Below are positions 34,154-46,134 of a stretch of 64,000 nt of DNA, in pieces (position 1 is the stretch's first letter; each line of letters opens with the position of its first letter). This DNA is from Euryodendron excelsum. Lineage: Eukaryota > Streptophyta > Magnoliopsida > Ericales > Pentaphylacaceae. The translations under genes were made by a program, and so were the position numbers. The notes beneath the pieces were generated by a model that saw nothing but the letters and a program-made list of their open reading frames with translations, made no database searches and was not told the DNA's origin. The stretch spans positions 10,192,001-10,256,000 of the forward strand of contig CM065386.1 of assembly GCA_033060915.1 (NCBI GenBank), read 5' to 3'.

Positions 34154-36532
34154 TCAATTCGAGTGTGATGAATCCTGGATGCGCACATTCAACCTTCGGA
34201 GCCAACTGGAGTGAACAATCATATGAAAAATGTCAAACCTCTCGGGAGGTCCATTGATCACAAAATGCCTCTGAACTTGCTTCAATCTTCTATGCATTCT
34301 CAAGTACTGAGTTGGAGATATGCCCATTAGAATTCTCTTTATATTGTGTATTTCCTTCACCGGCACAGTTACAGAAAATGCCTTCCAATTCAGGACATCA
34401 CTGAATGGGGGAATATATCCGTCCGAAATCAGCACAGGAATGCACTCTGCGTAGATTGCCTCGACGACTCGGGGGCTGGCAACTTCGTACCCGCTGGGAC
34501 AGAGGCAGAATCGGCTCTTCTTCAGCATTGATTCGTAGGACACGCCGTTGGGAAGGCTGTCGTAGACTTGCACGTCCTGGTCTTTTTCTTTCCACTGATC
34601 CAACAGGACGGACCTTATGTGGCCGTGCAGCCGGCCAGCGAAGAAGGCGAGAATTGGGCGCTTTGACGGGGAGGGGCCGCCGAGAAGCCCCGTGATTTCT
34701 CCGGTCCTGAGATGGATTTCGGGCAGTGAAACGTCTTTGGAAGGACTGAATCCTTCGGAAGTGTTGGCATTGCACAAGACTCTGATGGAGTTGTTGAACA
34801 GGTGCGGAACATAAGAAGTTGTGTGGGGCCCCTAAAACACAAACAAGCCTTTCCAGTGAGCAAAAATGGGTAACTACTCGTTTTTTTTCTAGTAAATTCA
34901 TTTTTTTTTATTTTTTTGGGAAGCACAAAAAGGTAAGAAGGACAATCAGTATAGCAATTCTTTTGGACGTAACTATAGAAATTCTCAATCACTATAGAAT
35001 GTTCGGTTTAAGTCATAGGTGTTGAAGTGGGAAGGATAGCAAGCCGGTGACCACAATCTCACTAAAATGTAAACGACATTCAGTCTCTTCTCAACAGTTG
35101 TTGTTTGTCTACGGTGTCGTTTATTGTCATTCGTCCTTCGTGTTCTTGAGAAAAAAAATTAAGAACTTCTCATTTTTCTGATTCTCAAAAAAATAAAAAT
35201 AAAAATATCAAAAATACCATCATTTTTGTTTTCGTAAGAAAATAGTTTCAGAAACTTAGAAAAGCATAATTTTCTTTATTCTTAAAACTGGGGTATTTTT
35301 AAAAAAATTTCTAAAAAAAAGGTTCCGGACCAGTACCATATACAGTCTTAGCAAAAACAGCTTTTCAAACTAGTTTGCCAAAACTGTTTCGGAGAATTTA
35401 AAAAAACGAAAAGAGAAAACAGATACAAAAAGCATGACCAAACACTCACTTTGTTGGAATCTGCAAATTAAGTACTTACCCAGTCATGGCAAGAGAGCAT
35501 GAAATGATCTGCACCAAGGCTTCGGTTCCAGAAGGGATGCCTCTGGGCAATGATGTCGATATAGTCAGCAACAGTCCGGCCTATGGCATGGTATTCAAGG
35601 GCACCGGGCACGTAAAGGTACTGAACCATCATGACCACACTAAAAGGAAGGAAATAGACAAGGGCCTCGCCGGGATCTTTGGTCCGGTAGAAGTTCCCCT
35701 TCTCCATTTCCATGATGAACCTTCCCTCCGTGGAATATATACTCCGGCATGGACCGTTGTGGAACATTGGGGGCTCTCCTTCCTCGTATACGTATATCTT
35801 GAACAATTTCTCCATTTCCAGGTAGCTCCTATACAATTTTCATGAAGATAAGAACATGTACAAAATTGATACAAAACAAGGAAAATTGAGAAAGTTGCTG
35901 AATTGGGTTTGGTACCGATGAAATGCATTGGCATTTCGGTAGACGGGGCCTCGAGGAACATAGTCCGGGTCTTCGAGGATGGATGACATGTTCTTATTTT
36001 GAGCAGCTTCTCTAATAATCGACCGGACTTTGGCCAAGGCTGCTTCGAGCCTCTCTAACCTTGTGTATCTCTTAATTACGCCTGTTGAGCCATTGGCAAA
36101 GCTTCTAGGAGATGACTGCTCTTCCTACACAATATATCACTAGTTGGTACACAAAATTGTGATGAAAGAAGAGAAATGTTGCATAATATATATATATATA
36201 GGACTACTTACTACTGGAGATTGAGGAGTTGGTTCGGGGGCCAGCAGTGCGTGAGCAAATGAGCTATTCAATATGGAAGAAGAACTCGCTGGAGCTTCAG
36301 CTGCTGCAGCCAAATTAAAAGGTCTATCTAGTTCATGTACAGACAGAGAATAAGAACCCAAAAACCCAACTCTCCAAGCCAAGGGAGAGTGCAATGAAAT
36401 CCAAGATCTCTCAGGACCAAGTGTGCAATCAACCAGAAAGATGACAACCAAAGGGGCTACAAGAAAGAGCATCGAAATTGAGATTGAGAAGGAGAGAGAT
36501 GGAGTCCAATGGGGCTTGTTAGGAGGCCACAT
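34154..36532 (-). CDS. GT47 exostosin-family glycosyltransferase (type II membrane protein), 4 exons, 518 aa
   Basis: Probable Golgi glycosyltransferase of CAZy family GT47, the exostosin-like plant group that transfers sugars to cell-wall polysaccharides or related glycans; the substrate cannot be told. Exons by my model: 36532-36212, 36124-35916, 35828-35480, 34831-34154. All introns are GT-AG (87, 87 and 648 bases), and three of four donors or acceptors show near-consensus GTAAGT or TAG sites. Total 1,557 bases, frame kept throughout. Residues about 14-38 form one hydrophobic signal-anchor; an Ala/Ser/Pro-rich stem follows. The exostosin domain starts near residue 186 (FKIYVYEEG) and contains LAFFAGRLHGHIR (354-366) and the conserved FCLCPSGYEVASPRVVEAIY block (401-420). 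Length is normal for the group. No lesion is seen and no start closer to the anchor is plausible. Both neighbours are intergenic, so regulation is not evident. Confidence 0.92.
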
Positions 36533-39341
36533 CTCTCACTTCTCATTCCTCTCCCAAAACCAACAATCCCTCTACTCTGCACACAGAGTAAGATGATGAT
36601 CTAGAGTCGGTGAATGAGCATTATGATAGATGCATTACTTCAATGCAAGTTATTCTTTGCTGCAGGTCACTAGTATTCTGATGCATACAATAGAAAAATA
36701 GTATGTGCTGACTAGCTTTATAGTGATTTCCATCCAGCAAGTTTGCTTTAAAATGAAGTCTTGGTCTCAAATCTAAGTACTAAATGTATATATATATATA
36801 TTGAGTCTCAGTTCACAACCCAGAGGATTATGGATATATAATATATAGTTTTCTCCACCTTCACTGTACTACAGAGAGAAACCTCCCATTGCACGTGCAT
36901 AGGATTTGATACCAAACCCATATGTTTGAACAGTGTGGCCTTAACCACAGAAGAGGAGAAGGGATGAAGTGCAAAGGAAGGAAAAAATTATGAAGCTACA
37001 ATATGGGTAGAATCTTCCAATATTCTTAACTTTGTGATCGAGACTCTCCTACATAGAATATGACTCTTTTTAGAAACTGAAGTTTTTTGGCTAGGACCAT
37101 CTGAAAGGGAGACTTTTAGAGTAAGAAGATTGTCCTGGATGGCTGGACCTTCCATCCAAATAAGCGCTACTTTTACTTAAGCCTAAATCGAGGTCTTCTC
37201 ACCTTTTTTTCCAGTCAAAATTTGAGATTATTCATAAGAATTTACTTAATCATGCACCAACCAAGTGTGTCCAGTGAATCTGGGAAGGCCTCTAAATCGA
37301 TTCTAAATCCTCTGCCGGGCATCTCCAATCTTACTATGTAAAATAGTTAGTCAAAATATACTTAAAAACTCTACTTTCTATTTTAACTAGCAACTTTTTA
37401 AATATTGTTCCAACAATACTCTCTAATTTAGTTAGTCATATCATAAATTATTCTTTTTTTAACACTTACCACAAGAAAAGAGGACAAAAAGAGAAAAGAA
37501 AAGAGAGAATGAAAGAAATTTGTGAAATAATACTATTTAAAATTTTGAGAACCACTTTTGACTCTCTATATTTGACGAGTTAAAGTGAGACTCTCTAAAA
37601 TAGAGTCATATAGAAAGTTCATTAGAAGACCAATTTTTTTAATTAAATAGCCAAGTGAGGCCTTTTAAAGAGCCCGTGAGGCCTTTTAAAGAGCCCCTTG
37701 TAGATGCTCTTAGTGTGCGCCCTTTTATATTCCGTTAATTTTATTGGTTCATATCTTCACTTGTCATCAAAAGTCTCCACAAACTCGGCCGTTATTTGGG
37801 TTAGCATAGCTCGTGAGTTATCTCTTTCTTCTAGGCCGGGACAAAACTATTCTTAGGCCGGGACAAAACTATTCTTTGATACAATTCTATTTAGATCATG
37901 ACCCCTCTACTTTGATACAATTCTATTTAGATCATATAAATTTTAAGTATTTACAATAAGAAATGGTAGTTCCTCCCTAAAATTTCTCTAACCTTTCAAA
38001 TTCAATCATTTTTATCTTAAACTCTCAACAAAATTCAAAAATTGCTTTAACCTTTCAAAATTTAAGAAAATTTTTATCTTAATCCCTTAATAAAGTATAA
38101 AAAATTTCACCTTGATATTTCATAGCTCCCTTTAACCTAATTTCTGGTTCCGTCCTTGCTTTCAAGTTGTAAAAACAGAGTTGCACGCTGGGTGGCCACT
38201 TCCGGGCATCGAAACCTGCCTCTTGCTATCTCTGATTAAGCTACAATTTTTAAGGAATGGTACAAATTACCCACTTCAAAAGTCAAGATTAAAATGGCAA
38301 AATCCAAGTCATAAGGAATAGTACAGATTAATTAATTACATTGACAAAACAGTATTTGGGATCAACGAAATAGAAAAAGGAGTCATTCCCCAAGCAGAGC
38401 TCCGGAACAGAGCAACGTGCAAGTCTTTAAGATTCTCAACTGGAGAATAAGATTGGAAAGGTGAATATTGCATCAATTTCCACCATAAAATTGAAATTTT
38501 GGAGCCCCGAGATCGCAGTTTAGAGGGTCCGTCACCGTTACGCAGTGTAATTTGCATGCAAATTTAATGGCTCAGTGGAAGTTTGAGTGAATCAAGACCC
38601 ATAAATTTTACCTTGGCTTGCTTCGAAGTCCAAAACAGGGTTCTACTTAAATTACAGATTCTTTAATGAGCCTTCTTTACAGGCCACCAGTACTATTTCA
38701 CATACTCAGTGGACTATTTGCATGAAAGTTACAGATTCTTGAAGAGAAGCAACCACAGGACACAAAACTTAAGTTCATACTAGTTTCACCGCTGATTCTG
38801 CATCGGAAAATTAGGGAGAAAACTGAGTTAAAAAGACCCATAAACTCCTTTTTTTATAGTTTTATTTGTGGAGAGAAATAAAACAATAAAACAATAAATA
38901 AAAAAAAATGAAGCGAACGAAGCTACCATTTTTTTTTTATGTTGTTGGGTTAAAAAATGAGGAAAAAATGAATACACAAGTGTAAAAAAAATCAGTTTTT
39001 TGCTTGGTTACTCAGAAAAATGAGTATGCAAAAGTAATTTCATTTTTTTTTTCTTTGACCAATCCAATGGCAGAACTAGCTAGTAGAGGAGAGGCATCAT
39101 GGCACTCCCCAACTTTGAGATAACCCTCCTATATATATATACTAGAAGGGGAGGCATATATGTGTGCCTACACCTACTAACTTCACTAACCCAACTCATG
39201 AGTTGAGTATTTTTTGAAATCACAATTGTAAGAGACACCCACTAACCCAACTAACCCAACCCATGATGCAAGCGTTTTTTTAAACCCTAATTGTGACAGG
39301 CTTCAGCAACCAGTACAGGTGTTTACTTTATAATAGTATAG

Positions 39342-39375
<34 letters not shown>

Positions 39376-40407
39376 CTAACAACCTAGCAAAGTTCTATCT
39401 ATTGGCACTTCTTTCTTGAGGCCCTAATCTAATAAAAAAATTGTATAGAAAATCCAACTAGAACGATGTGGCAGTGAAATTTTTGTAATAAAGAGCCATT
39501 GGGGTTTTTATTTCAAAATGAAAAACTATAATTAACTAAATTATTCTATTAAAAATTTTGTGTAAATTTTTGTTTTTGTAAATTATGTATAAATATTAGG
39601 GCCTAATAAAAAGTTGTTCTCACTGAATTGGATTGTTATGGCCTAATGTGCAAGTATCTATTGTATAATTTGGTGATAGTTGTGGCTTATTTGCTGATGT
39701 TACAAAATTCCAGGATCAACTTGAAATGGCCCATTTCTTTTACTTGCTGGGTTCAGGTCCAGTTTAGCCCAGCCCATCCATACGCCATGACCAAGGTGAA
39801 TATGGAAGAGAGAACATGGACAATCCCTTGGAAACATTTATCAACCACAAGAAGAACAGTAAAGGAAGTCACAAGGAAGACAGTCATACATTGATCATAT
39901 GTTCCATTTTCTTGTCATACATTGCATTAATTAGTGAGATTAATTATATCTGTCTAGCTAATTAAAGAAAAATTATGCACATCTGACGGACAATATATGA
40001 ACACAACCAAGGGTAGCAGTTTATCAAGTCAATATATAAAAATAACCAAGAATTTACAAGACAAAAAATACGGTTTAATAGTAACATTGTAGAGAGAGTA
40101 ATGGATAATGCAAAGAGAGAAAATATGGGTTTATTAACGCGGGTTTTCATTGCCTTGTGTTTAAAGTGAGAAAATGAGATTATGTATATATAATAGCACT
40201 ACAAATCCTTGATTCAGAAACATTCTTTTACCTTTTTCCACAACCCTAATTCCATTTCAGAAGGTGGAAGAAAAAAGAAACTTCAATTCTCAGTTTTTGG
40301 TATGTTAATTGCAAATAGTGCAGAGATTAGTTAGCTCAGCCTCAGCGGCAAGGATGCCTCCCACTTCACCAGTTACAATTTCATTTGTTTTATACGTATG
40401 ATCATCG
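36533..40407. other. Intergenic DNA between the two host genes
   Basis: Holds the promoter of the glycosyltransferase gene on the right of its ATG and the 3' flank of the methyltransferase gene on the far side. A TATA-like (TA)n run lies at about 36787-36801. A direct repeat ('aggccgggacaaaactattct') occurs twice at 37832-37875, and gaggccttttaaagagccc occurs twice at 37667-37695. An (AT)n run is at 39345-39375. Short frames at 38336-38557 and 39628-39894 match no family I recognise; the second could be a decayed exon. Confidence 0.5.
39345..39375. repeat. (AT)n microsatellite
   Basis: Alternating A and T from about 39349 to 39375, preceded by 'atacat'. Likely length-polymorphic. Similar but shorter runs are at 14303-14330, 14475-14496, 14527-14544, 25522-25542, 36187-36200, 40789-40806, 41143-41162, 42407-42424 and 42852-42873. 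Confidence 0.9.
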
Positions 40408-41415
40408 TTATTTTGCAGGATAGCTATTTTCCTTAAGAGTGAATTTGAAAGTAAAGCAAAACTGTTTGAGAGGGAATGTCTTGTTGCTGTTGATATCACC
40501 TCCTCTCTTGTTATGGTAGCCTGGATATTTCCCCTTCTGAAACTCCGCTTTCTCCTTCAAATCAAAACCCGCTTTCGCTGCCAGCTTTTCAACTTCCCAG
40601 GTGTTGTAAGGATAGTCATCTCTGTGTGTGACATGCACTTCGCTGGCGCCTTCTTTCAGCATCTCTCTGGCACTCTCGAAGAATGCTTTCAACAGCTCCT
40701 TGTGCATCCTAGTCTCAATAACGTACCCAATCAGGAGGATTTGTGACAAGGATAAAACAGCATACGTATACGGTATACATATACATACATATATATATAT
40801 ATATATGAGGTGGATATAGAGATACTTGAAGGGAGTGTACTGCTTCACTTACTCAATCAGCTCTTCGTCTCTTTCGCCTAACCCATAAAAATGGCCTGCA
40901 TGAGGGAAGTTAAATACTACAACATCAAATTTCATGTGCTTTAATGTCGGATGATTGCTCATCTCGTAGACGTCAACTTCGTGCAAGACCAGGCATCCTA
41001 ATGTCTCCAAGTCCTCCACGTGTGCCTCGCTGCTCCAGTGCTTCACCATTAACTCCTCTGGATGAAGAAAACATAGAACAGAAGAGACATATTTGAATAA
41101 TTCATGCTTTAAGAGGAACAACAACATGGAATAATATCCTTATCTATATATATATATATATATTTTTTGGCATCAAAGGGCCGAGGTCCTAGGAGGTTGG
41201 GTCCAACCCATGACCAGTTTTATCGCACATCGAGTTCCATCAAAGTAAATGGACGAACCTTCGGAATCAAGGGAAGTTGCAACCATGTTAGCTGCAGAGC
41301 CAAAAGCTCTTGCTAAACAAGCTGAAAATGAGAAGTCACCTTCACCCACCAACAGTATCTTCTGGGCACTGTTGTAGTGCTGTATCCATCTCACTTTCTT
41401 CTTCTTTCTAGGCAT
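40408..41415 (-). CDS. BMT5-like (DUF2431) rRNA uridine-N3 methyltransferase relative, 3 exons, 220 aa
   Basis: Predicted S-adenosylmethionine-dependent Rossmann-fold enzyme of the BMT5-like/DUF2431 family. Its yeast member methylates N3 of a uridine in 25S rRNA; plant members are largely uncharacterised. Exons by my model: 41415-41259, 41057-40853, 40708-40408 (663 bases, frame kept). The introns are GT-AG, 201 and 144 bases. I start at the ATG giving MPRKKKK. Visible motifs are the SAM-binding KILLVGEGDFSFS (residues 19-31) and the family block FDVVVFNFPHAGHFYG (96-111), then a C-terminal part with ELLKAFFESAREML and VHVTHRDDYPYNTWEVEKLA. Length is normal for the short plant members. A (GA)n run lies immediately 5' of the ATG. 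No lesion seen. A decayed exon 2 duplicate lies upstream. Confidence 0.88.
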
Positions 41416-41437
41416 CTCTCTCTCTCTCTCTCTCTCG
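41414..41437 (-). repeat. (GA)n microsatellite at the start of the methyltransferase gene
   Basis: A run of CT on the plus strand (GA on the coding strand) ends at the ATG. GA/CT runs in 5' leaders are common in plant genes and can bind GAGA-type factors, but no function can be shown here. The frame can be read upstream through it only from a non-ATG codon. Confidence 0.7.
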
Positions 41438-41610
41438 CCCACTTTTGCTCTTGTTTCGGTTGGTTCTTATACCAGTGAACTCTCTGAACTAGATCATGTA
41501 GTACTTAGAGGTGCATTGTATTTACTATTTTTTATGTAGAGGATAGAAGATGGTGAGCCTCCAGCCGTTCAAAATTCCAAGATCATTAGAAAACTAATTA
41601 ACAACTCAAA

Positions 41611-41900
41611 GATCATGTGCTTTAATGAGCTTTAAAGTCGGATGATTGCTTTAATGTGCTTTAAAGTGCCATAATGTCGAATGATTGCTTTAATGTGCTT
41701 TAATGTTGGATGATTGCTTTTATGTGCTTTAATGTTCTTTAATGTGCTTTAGTTCCAAGATCATGTGCTTTGATGTCGGATGATTGCTCATCTCGTAGAC
41801 GTCAACCTCGTGCAAGACCAGGCATCCTAATGTCTCCAAGTCCTCGAAGTGTGCCTCGCTGCTCTCTGGACGAAGGAACCATATAACAGAAGCGATAAGA
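41611..41900. repeat. Exon-2-derived minisatellite and decayed exon 2 duplicate
   Basis: 41762 to about 41900 copies exon 2 of the methyltransferase gene together with its acceptor-side flank (matching 40933-41085), with a deletion of about 20 bases. Immediately to its left, 41611-41761, the phrase 'catgtgctttaatgtcggat' plus 'gattgctttaatg' repeats four to five times with small changes. The array unit is thus the end of the same exon fragment. It has no intact frame of its own. Confidence 0.85.
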
Positions 41901-43596
41901 AATGAATGGAATAAAGTCCCCTGCCAGCTCACCTGCCACATGCATAAATTACATACATATATATCTCTAATATATATTATGTATTTATTTATTTATTAAT
42001 CAGTTACGAGTGATAATAAGAGTAGTTGTCCACTTCATGTGAAGCACTAGTGGTGGTAGACTAAAACTTATCAAGTCTCTACTATCAGATAATGGTTCCT
42101 TGATGGAATGAACCAATAAAGATAAAGATAAGAATTTCTAACCTTGCGATTATATATTGTCTGTCATATCCATCGTTCAGGGTATTCAGTCCAATATAAG
42201 TTAAAAGATCATATCTACAGAGAGTTCTATATGAGTGTGAGAGGGAAGCAACTTAAACTTGCAGAAGCACAAAAAGTCTTATTCAAACACTTGAGATCAA
42301 GAAAACAAGTTCACTTGCACAACAAAAGCTGAAGGATAGTACATATTTTCACTACGTTTTAATATTTTCACTACGTATACACACACATATATATATTATA
42401 GTTATTATATATATATATATATATAATTTGTCTTACATTAGAGCCATCTGATACTACATTTATTGACATATGTATAACTACATTCTTTTGAATCAATGAG
42501 CATATTAGTCAATCACGTTGAGATGATTAATTTGAATTGTTTAATAGATTCATTAAACCAATTTTATGATTCAACGGGCATCTAAATTGATTGTGTTAAA
42601 AGCATTATTATAATAATAATATATGTTCAGATAATTTATTTAAATTATTTAATAAATTCATTAAAATAATTTTATGATTCAACGTGCATATAAATTAATT
42701 GTGTTGAAAGTATTATTATAACAATAAACAAGTGTTCAGCACCATTAGGCAAGCTGACTTTGTGGTTCCATGAGTCTGAGTTTGTTATATATGCTTTTGT
42801 ATCTCTGTAAGCATGTTGCTTGACTTGGCAGTTTAAATAATATATATTTATAATATATATATATATATATATAATCTGTGTAGTCAGCGAAACCAAAATT
42901 GTATGTTATCATATGTTCGATTTACGTTTTTATGACTCAAGTCTTGTGACTTGACTGAAAGTTATAAAAAAAAAAAAGAAGAAGAAAAAAGAAAAAGCAG
43001 AATGTCAGGTTATCATATGTTTGATGTCATTTGATTGTGTAAGTGAATATACATGATGACCCAACCATATTTATGCAACTGTTGTGCGTGTACGTTATTG
43101 CTTTCTACAAATTATTTAGTAAAATCTCTAGATTCTGTTATGCATTTTTCTGTGAATATCTTATAATCTAGAAACTTCTGTCTATATATATTTATGTGCT
43201 TTTTATATGAAAATCATGTAAGGCTTTTTCTGAAAAGTTTTTTGGACAATAAGGACATTCTGTAAATAGTTCCGAGGGTATTTTTGAAAGATTTTCTTGA
43301 CAGCTTGAATTTTCTGTAAATAATTTTATTTTCAAACTTTTTTAACAAAAGAAAATAATGACTATTTACAGAAATATTACCAAAGTATTTTGGGGACAAT
43401 AATTTGTGCTTTTCGATTATTAAATTGAGTTTTTGTCCCATTAAAGATTATTTATGTCATCTTGAGAAACTTGAGCATTGCATTAGTTCAAAAATAAACA
43501 CAGCATCTTGAATTACTGTAATGTGTGATATTAAGTTTTTATTATCATATTCAGAAAGGATCATTTGATCACATATTTAATAGCATATTTTTGTTG
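41901..43596. other. Intergenic DNA with AT microsatellites
   Basis: Nothing coding recognised. The last 600 bases (about 43000-43596) are single-copy in the window and run directly into the pararetroviral insertion. They may be LTR or leader sequence of copia element 3, but no LTR end could be placed. A sequence around 42541-42618 is repeated at about 42660-42723 ('ttttatgattcaacg'). Confidence 0.45.
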
Positions 43597-43640
43597 TAAT
43601 TAAATTAATAAAAATAATTATTTGGGCCCACAAAAAAATA
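43597..43640. repeat. 44-bp direct repeat, left copy, flanking the pararetroviral fragment
   Basis: Starts 'taattaaattaataaaaata' and contains 'tttgggcccac'. It is identical over all 44 bases to 45264-45307. The two copies bracket the viral fragment exactly. Confidence 0.95.
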
Positions 43641-44212
43641 GAAGGTTTAATAATATCGTTTGAAGTAACCCATTGGTTTTCAGTATGGGTAATAACATTA
43701 AGTTGGTCAAAATAATTTGAATAATATTCAAACCAGTCAAAGAAACTTGAATGGATTTTGTAATTTTGAACAAACTGATAATATTCTTCACGTATAGGAA
43801 GGTGAGCAATTTCATCAAAAGTTTCTAAAAACCAATTCTTGTTCTATCATATTTGGGGAGAATTGAAATTACGAATCCGAATAAATTTGTCAAAAATAAA
43901 TTCTTGTTCTATCATATTTATTTGGGGATCAAGAGGAGGATCTGGAAGCATTTGAGATAGTGTGGGAGATTGGGAAAAATCATCATGTGTATAAATAGGT
44001 TGTGCAACATTAGAAGTTGTGACAGATTGTAGGATAGGAGATCTAAAAGGTATTGAAGTAGAAGGAACAGAAGAAAAAGAACTTCTAGGAGGAAAAGACT
44101 GAAATTGGGTACTTACAGATGAACCAACATCTGAAAATCGTGGTCAAGTTGACCCTGTTGTGGTATTTGTAAATTTAATACGGACACTACCATTAGTACT
44201 TTCTTGGATATA

Positions 44213-44982
44213 TTACAAATCTTTGTTTTCAATTGTTGTAGAGGGAACCTCATTATCTAACGTCCATTCTAATGGGAGATTGACATCTTCCCAGCGTATG
44301 GTTTTGGGAGTACTAATGTTTGAATCACTATTGGTGTAAAGAAGGAGGGTTTCTCCTTTAGGACTAGTGATCTTACATCGTGGATCTACAAGTGTTGTCA
44401 TGGTTTTGAGATGAATGCGATAAATTATTGAAAATGGAATATTGTCTGGTGTTAAATCATCACCAGAAGTTTTTATTTTTAGTGTACGGACTTTGAGAAT
44501 ACCAGTATCTTGAAGACAAATAGCGTACCCTAGATAACAATCAAAATGGACCGGTCCACTGTAAAGGCTTGTTTCTATGAGTCCTAAAGTACTATTAATG
44601 AATGTTTTGTGTCTTTTATCTTGTAAAGTTAAAAGAATTGCAGTATTTTGACTTGGCGAGTTAAAGGAACAACAGCTACTTATATTAATCCTAAATGTAA
44701 ATAATTGTATTTTTTCTGTTTGTATTTATTGATAGTGGATTGGCTAAGTAATTGAATTTGTTCAGTTTTTTCAGTAAAAAGAATTGTTTGTTTAACTATT
44801 TTGATAGTATAATTGGAAAGAAAATCAAAAGGTTTGATTTGGTAAACTTGATTAACAGAGACACAAGGAGGTGTCCAACTTAGTGAAGGGAAACTTTGTT
44901 CTTCTTGATTAAGAATAGTTGAGTCATTACTACTATGAGATTGACGAAATATAGAAGACATAGTTCTAGATAAAGGATTCAT
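44213..44982 (-). pseudogene. Caulimovirid movement-protein-like gene, broken
   Basis: In functional viruses this 30K-superfamily protein moves virus between cells through plasmodesmata. Here it is a relic. The recognisable blocks are YLHLGLI, followed after an in-frame TAA at 44680-44682 by VAVVPLTRQ, and, in a shifted frame, GLIETSLYSGPVHFDCY and PFSIIYRIHLK. These match the pattern of caulimovirid movement proteins in order and spacing. There is at least one premature stop and one frameshift, and the last open part ends at 44213. The lesions show it has not been under selection as a viral gene for some time. Alternative: another 30K-type gene. The primer-binding site nearby favours Caulimoviridae. 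Confidence 0.78.
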
Positions 44983-45244
44983 TAGGAAACTAATTATTTA
45001 ACATTTAAATATTTAATTCAAAATTATATATCAGATTAAATCATATAGGATGAACAAGACTTACCCTAGCCGGTCAACGACTTACGCCTACTGCCTCAAT
45101 TCTAGGACTTACAATGGCTACGCGACAAGTTGGTTTACAGGTTTGTCATCAGACAACGCAAAGGAAAATAAGCAGACATATAACCAGAAAATAAATACTT
45201 GAATGTAGAACAAACAGTTAAACTAACAAACTATTTATAAACAC

Positions 45245-45260
45245 TATGGCTCTGATACCA
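45245..45260 (-). promoter_or_regulatory. Initiator-Met tRNA primer-binding site of the pararetroviral fragment
   Basis: Minus strand reads TGGTATCAGAGCCATA, the classic complement of the plant initiator methionine tRNA 3' end. It sits at the extreme edge of the viral fragment. In these viruses the minus-strand DNA discontinuity lies here, which may explain the position of the junction. Confidence 0.85.
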
Positions 45261-45263
45261 TTC

Positions 45264-45331
45264 TAATTAAATTAATAAAAATAATTATTTGGGCCCACAA
45301 AAAAATAATTTTTTGTTATTAATTTAATTGT
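45264..45331. repeat. 44-bp direct repeat, right copy, inside a longer inverted repeat
   Basis: 45264-45307 repeats 43597-43640 exactly. With the next bases it forms an inverted repeat: 'aattaaattaataaaaataa' on the left pairs with 'ttgttattaatttaatt' on the right, around 'gggccca'. The left copy of the direct repeat lacks the second arm. The uninterrupted hairpin therefore probably existed before the insertion. Confidence 0.85.
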
Positions 45332-45519
45332 GATAAGAAAGTAAATTTAACATTAAGATAAGATTTGCCTATGTCCACAGATAAAGGAATGTTTTATTTT
45401 GGCGTGTGATATTTACTAGTCTTATCAATTCAGTTTAAGTGGATTCAATGCATGTTGCTATCTTTACCAACAGAAACGTTTTAGTTTACTTTGTTTTAAT
45501 TATTATTTCATAGCATAAT

Positions 45520-46134
45520 ATGTTCTTGTTTATTGGAGTTATTCCTACTACATTTTTTAGTACTAAATCATCTCGTATTCCATTCTTGAGTGGTAATAAT
45601 TTTTTTGATTGGAAAGATAAAGTACTTTTGACATTTAATTGCATAGACCTTGATTTGGCCCTCCGTGTGGACGAACCACTCACTCCCACGAAATCAAGTA
45701 CGATAACTAAGAGAGCTGCATCTAAGCGGTAGGAGCGATCCAATCACCTAAGTTTGATGCTCATTAAGTCTCATATCAGTAAGGATATTAGGGGTTCAAT
45801 CCCCAAATGCAATAGAGCAAAAGGTTTCTTGAAGACTATTGAAGAGCAATTCGTGAGCTCTGATAGGGAATTAGCTAAAACCCTAATGAAGAAATTATCA
45901 GGCATGAAATATAATAATACTAGAACTGTGCATGAACACATCATGAAAATGAGGGACATTGCAGCTCAACTAAAAGCATTAGAGATAGAGATTTCTGAGT
46001 CATTCTTAGTGCATTTTGTCCTTAACTCTCTTTCTATGGAGTACGGTCCTTTCAAAATTTCCTATAACACACATAAGGAAAAATGGTCAATAAATGAATT
46101 TTTTTACCGTATGTTCAAGAGGAAAAAAGGTTGA
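45520..46134 (+). pseudogene. gag: Copia gag, broken (element 3)
   Basis: Recognisable gag core: FLSGNNFFDWKDKVLLTF, an LSLMLIKSHISKDIRGSIP block and LAKTLMKKLSGMKYNNTRTV. One in-frame TAG at 45730-45732 splits it, and a stop at 46132 ends it. The zinc knuckle follows in DNA at about 46258-46310 (CFF then CKKKGHMKKDC), but a one-base insertion in a run of T separates its first Cys from the rest. The start at 45520 is approximate. Confidence 0.82.

Larger units (their letters stand above)
43641..45263 (-). mobile_element. Endogenous pararetrovirus (Caulimoviridae) fragment
   Basis: A 1.6-kb minus-strand fragment of a plant double-stranded-DNA reverse-transcribing virus fixed in the host genome. 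Reading on the minus strand it starts 3 bases before a perfect initiator-tRNA primer-binding site (45245-45260), has a TATA-like stretch in the leader, then a broken movement-protein-like gene (44213-44982), then further decayed coding DNA. Movement proteins are absent from LTR retrotransposons, so the primer site plus movement protein points to Caulimoviridae. Coat protein, protease and reverse transcriptase are not present. It is flanked by a perfect 44-bp direct repeat. Confidence 0.8.

Noticed and set aside
38336..38557. 73-codon minus-strand frame in the intergenic region
   Set aside because: No recognisable domain, no splice partners and no similarity to the neighbouring genes.
43597..45307. 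LTR retrotransposon with very short (44-bp) LTRs around the primer-binding site at 45245
   Set aside because: The repeats do not start TG and end CA, there is no polypurine tract at the other end, and the content is a movement-protein-like gene, which LTR elements lack.
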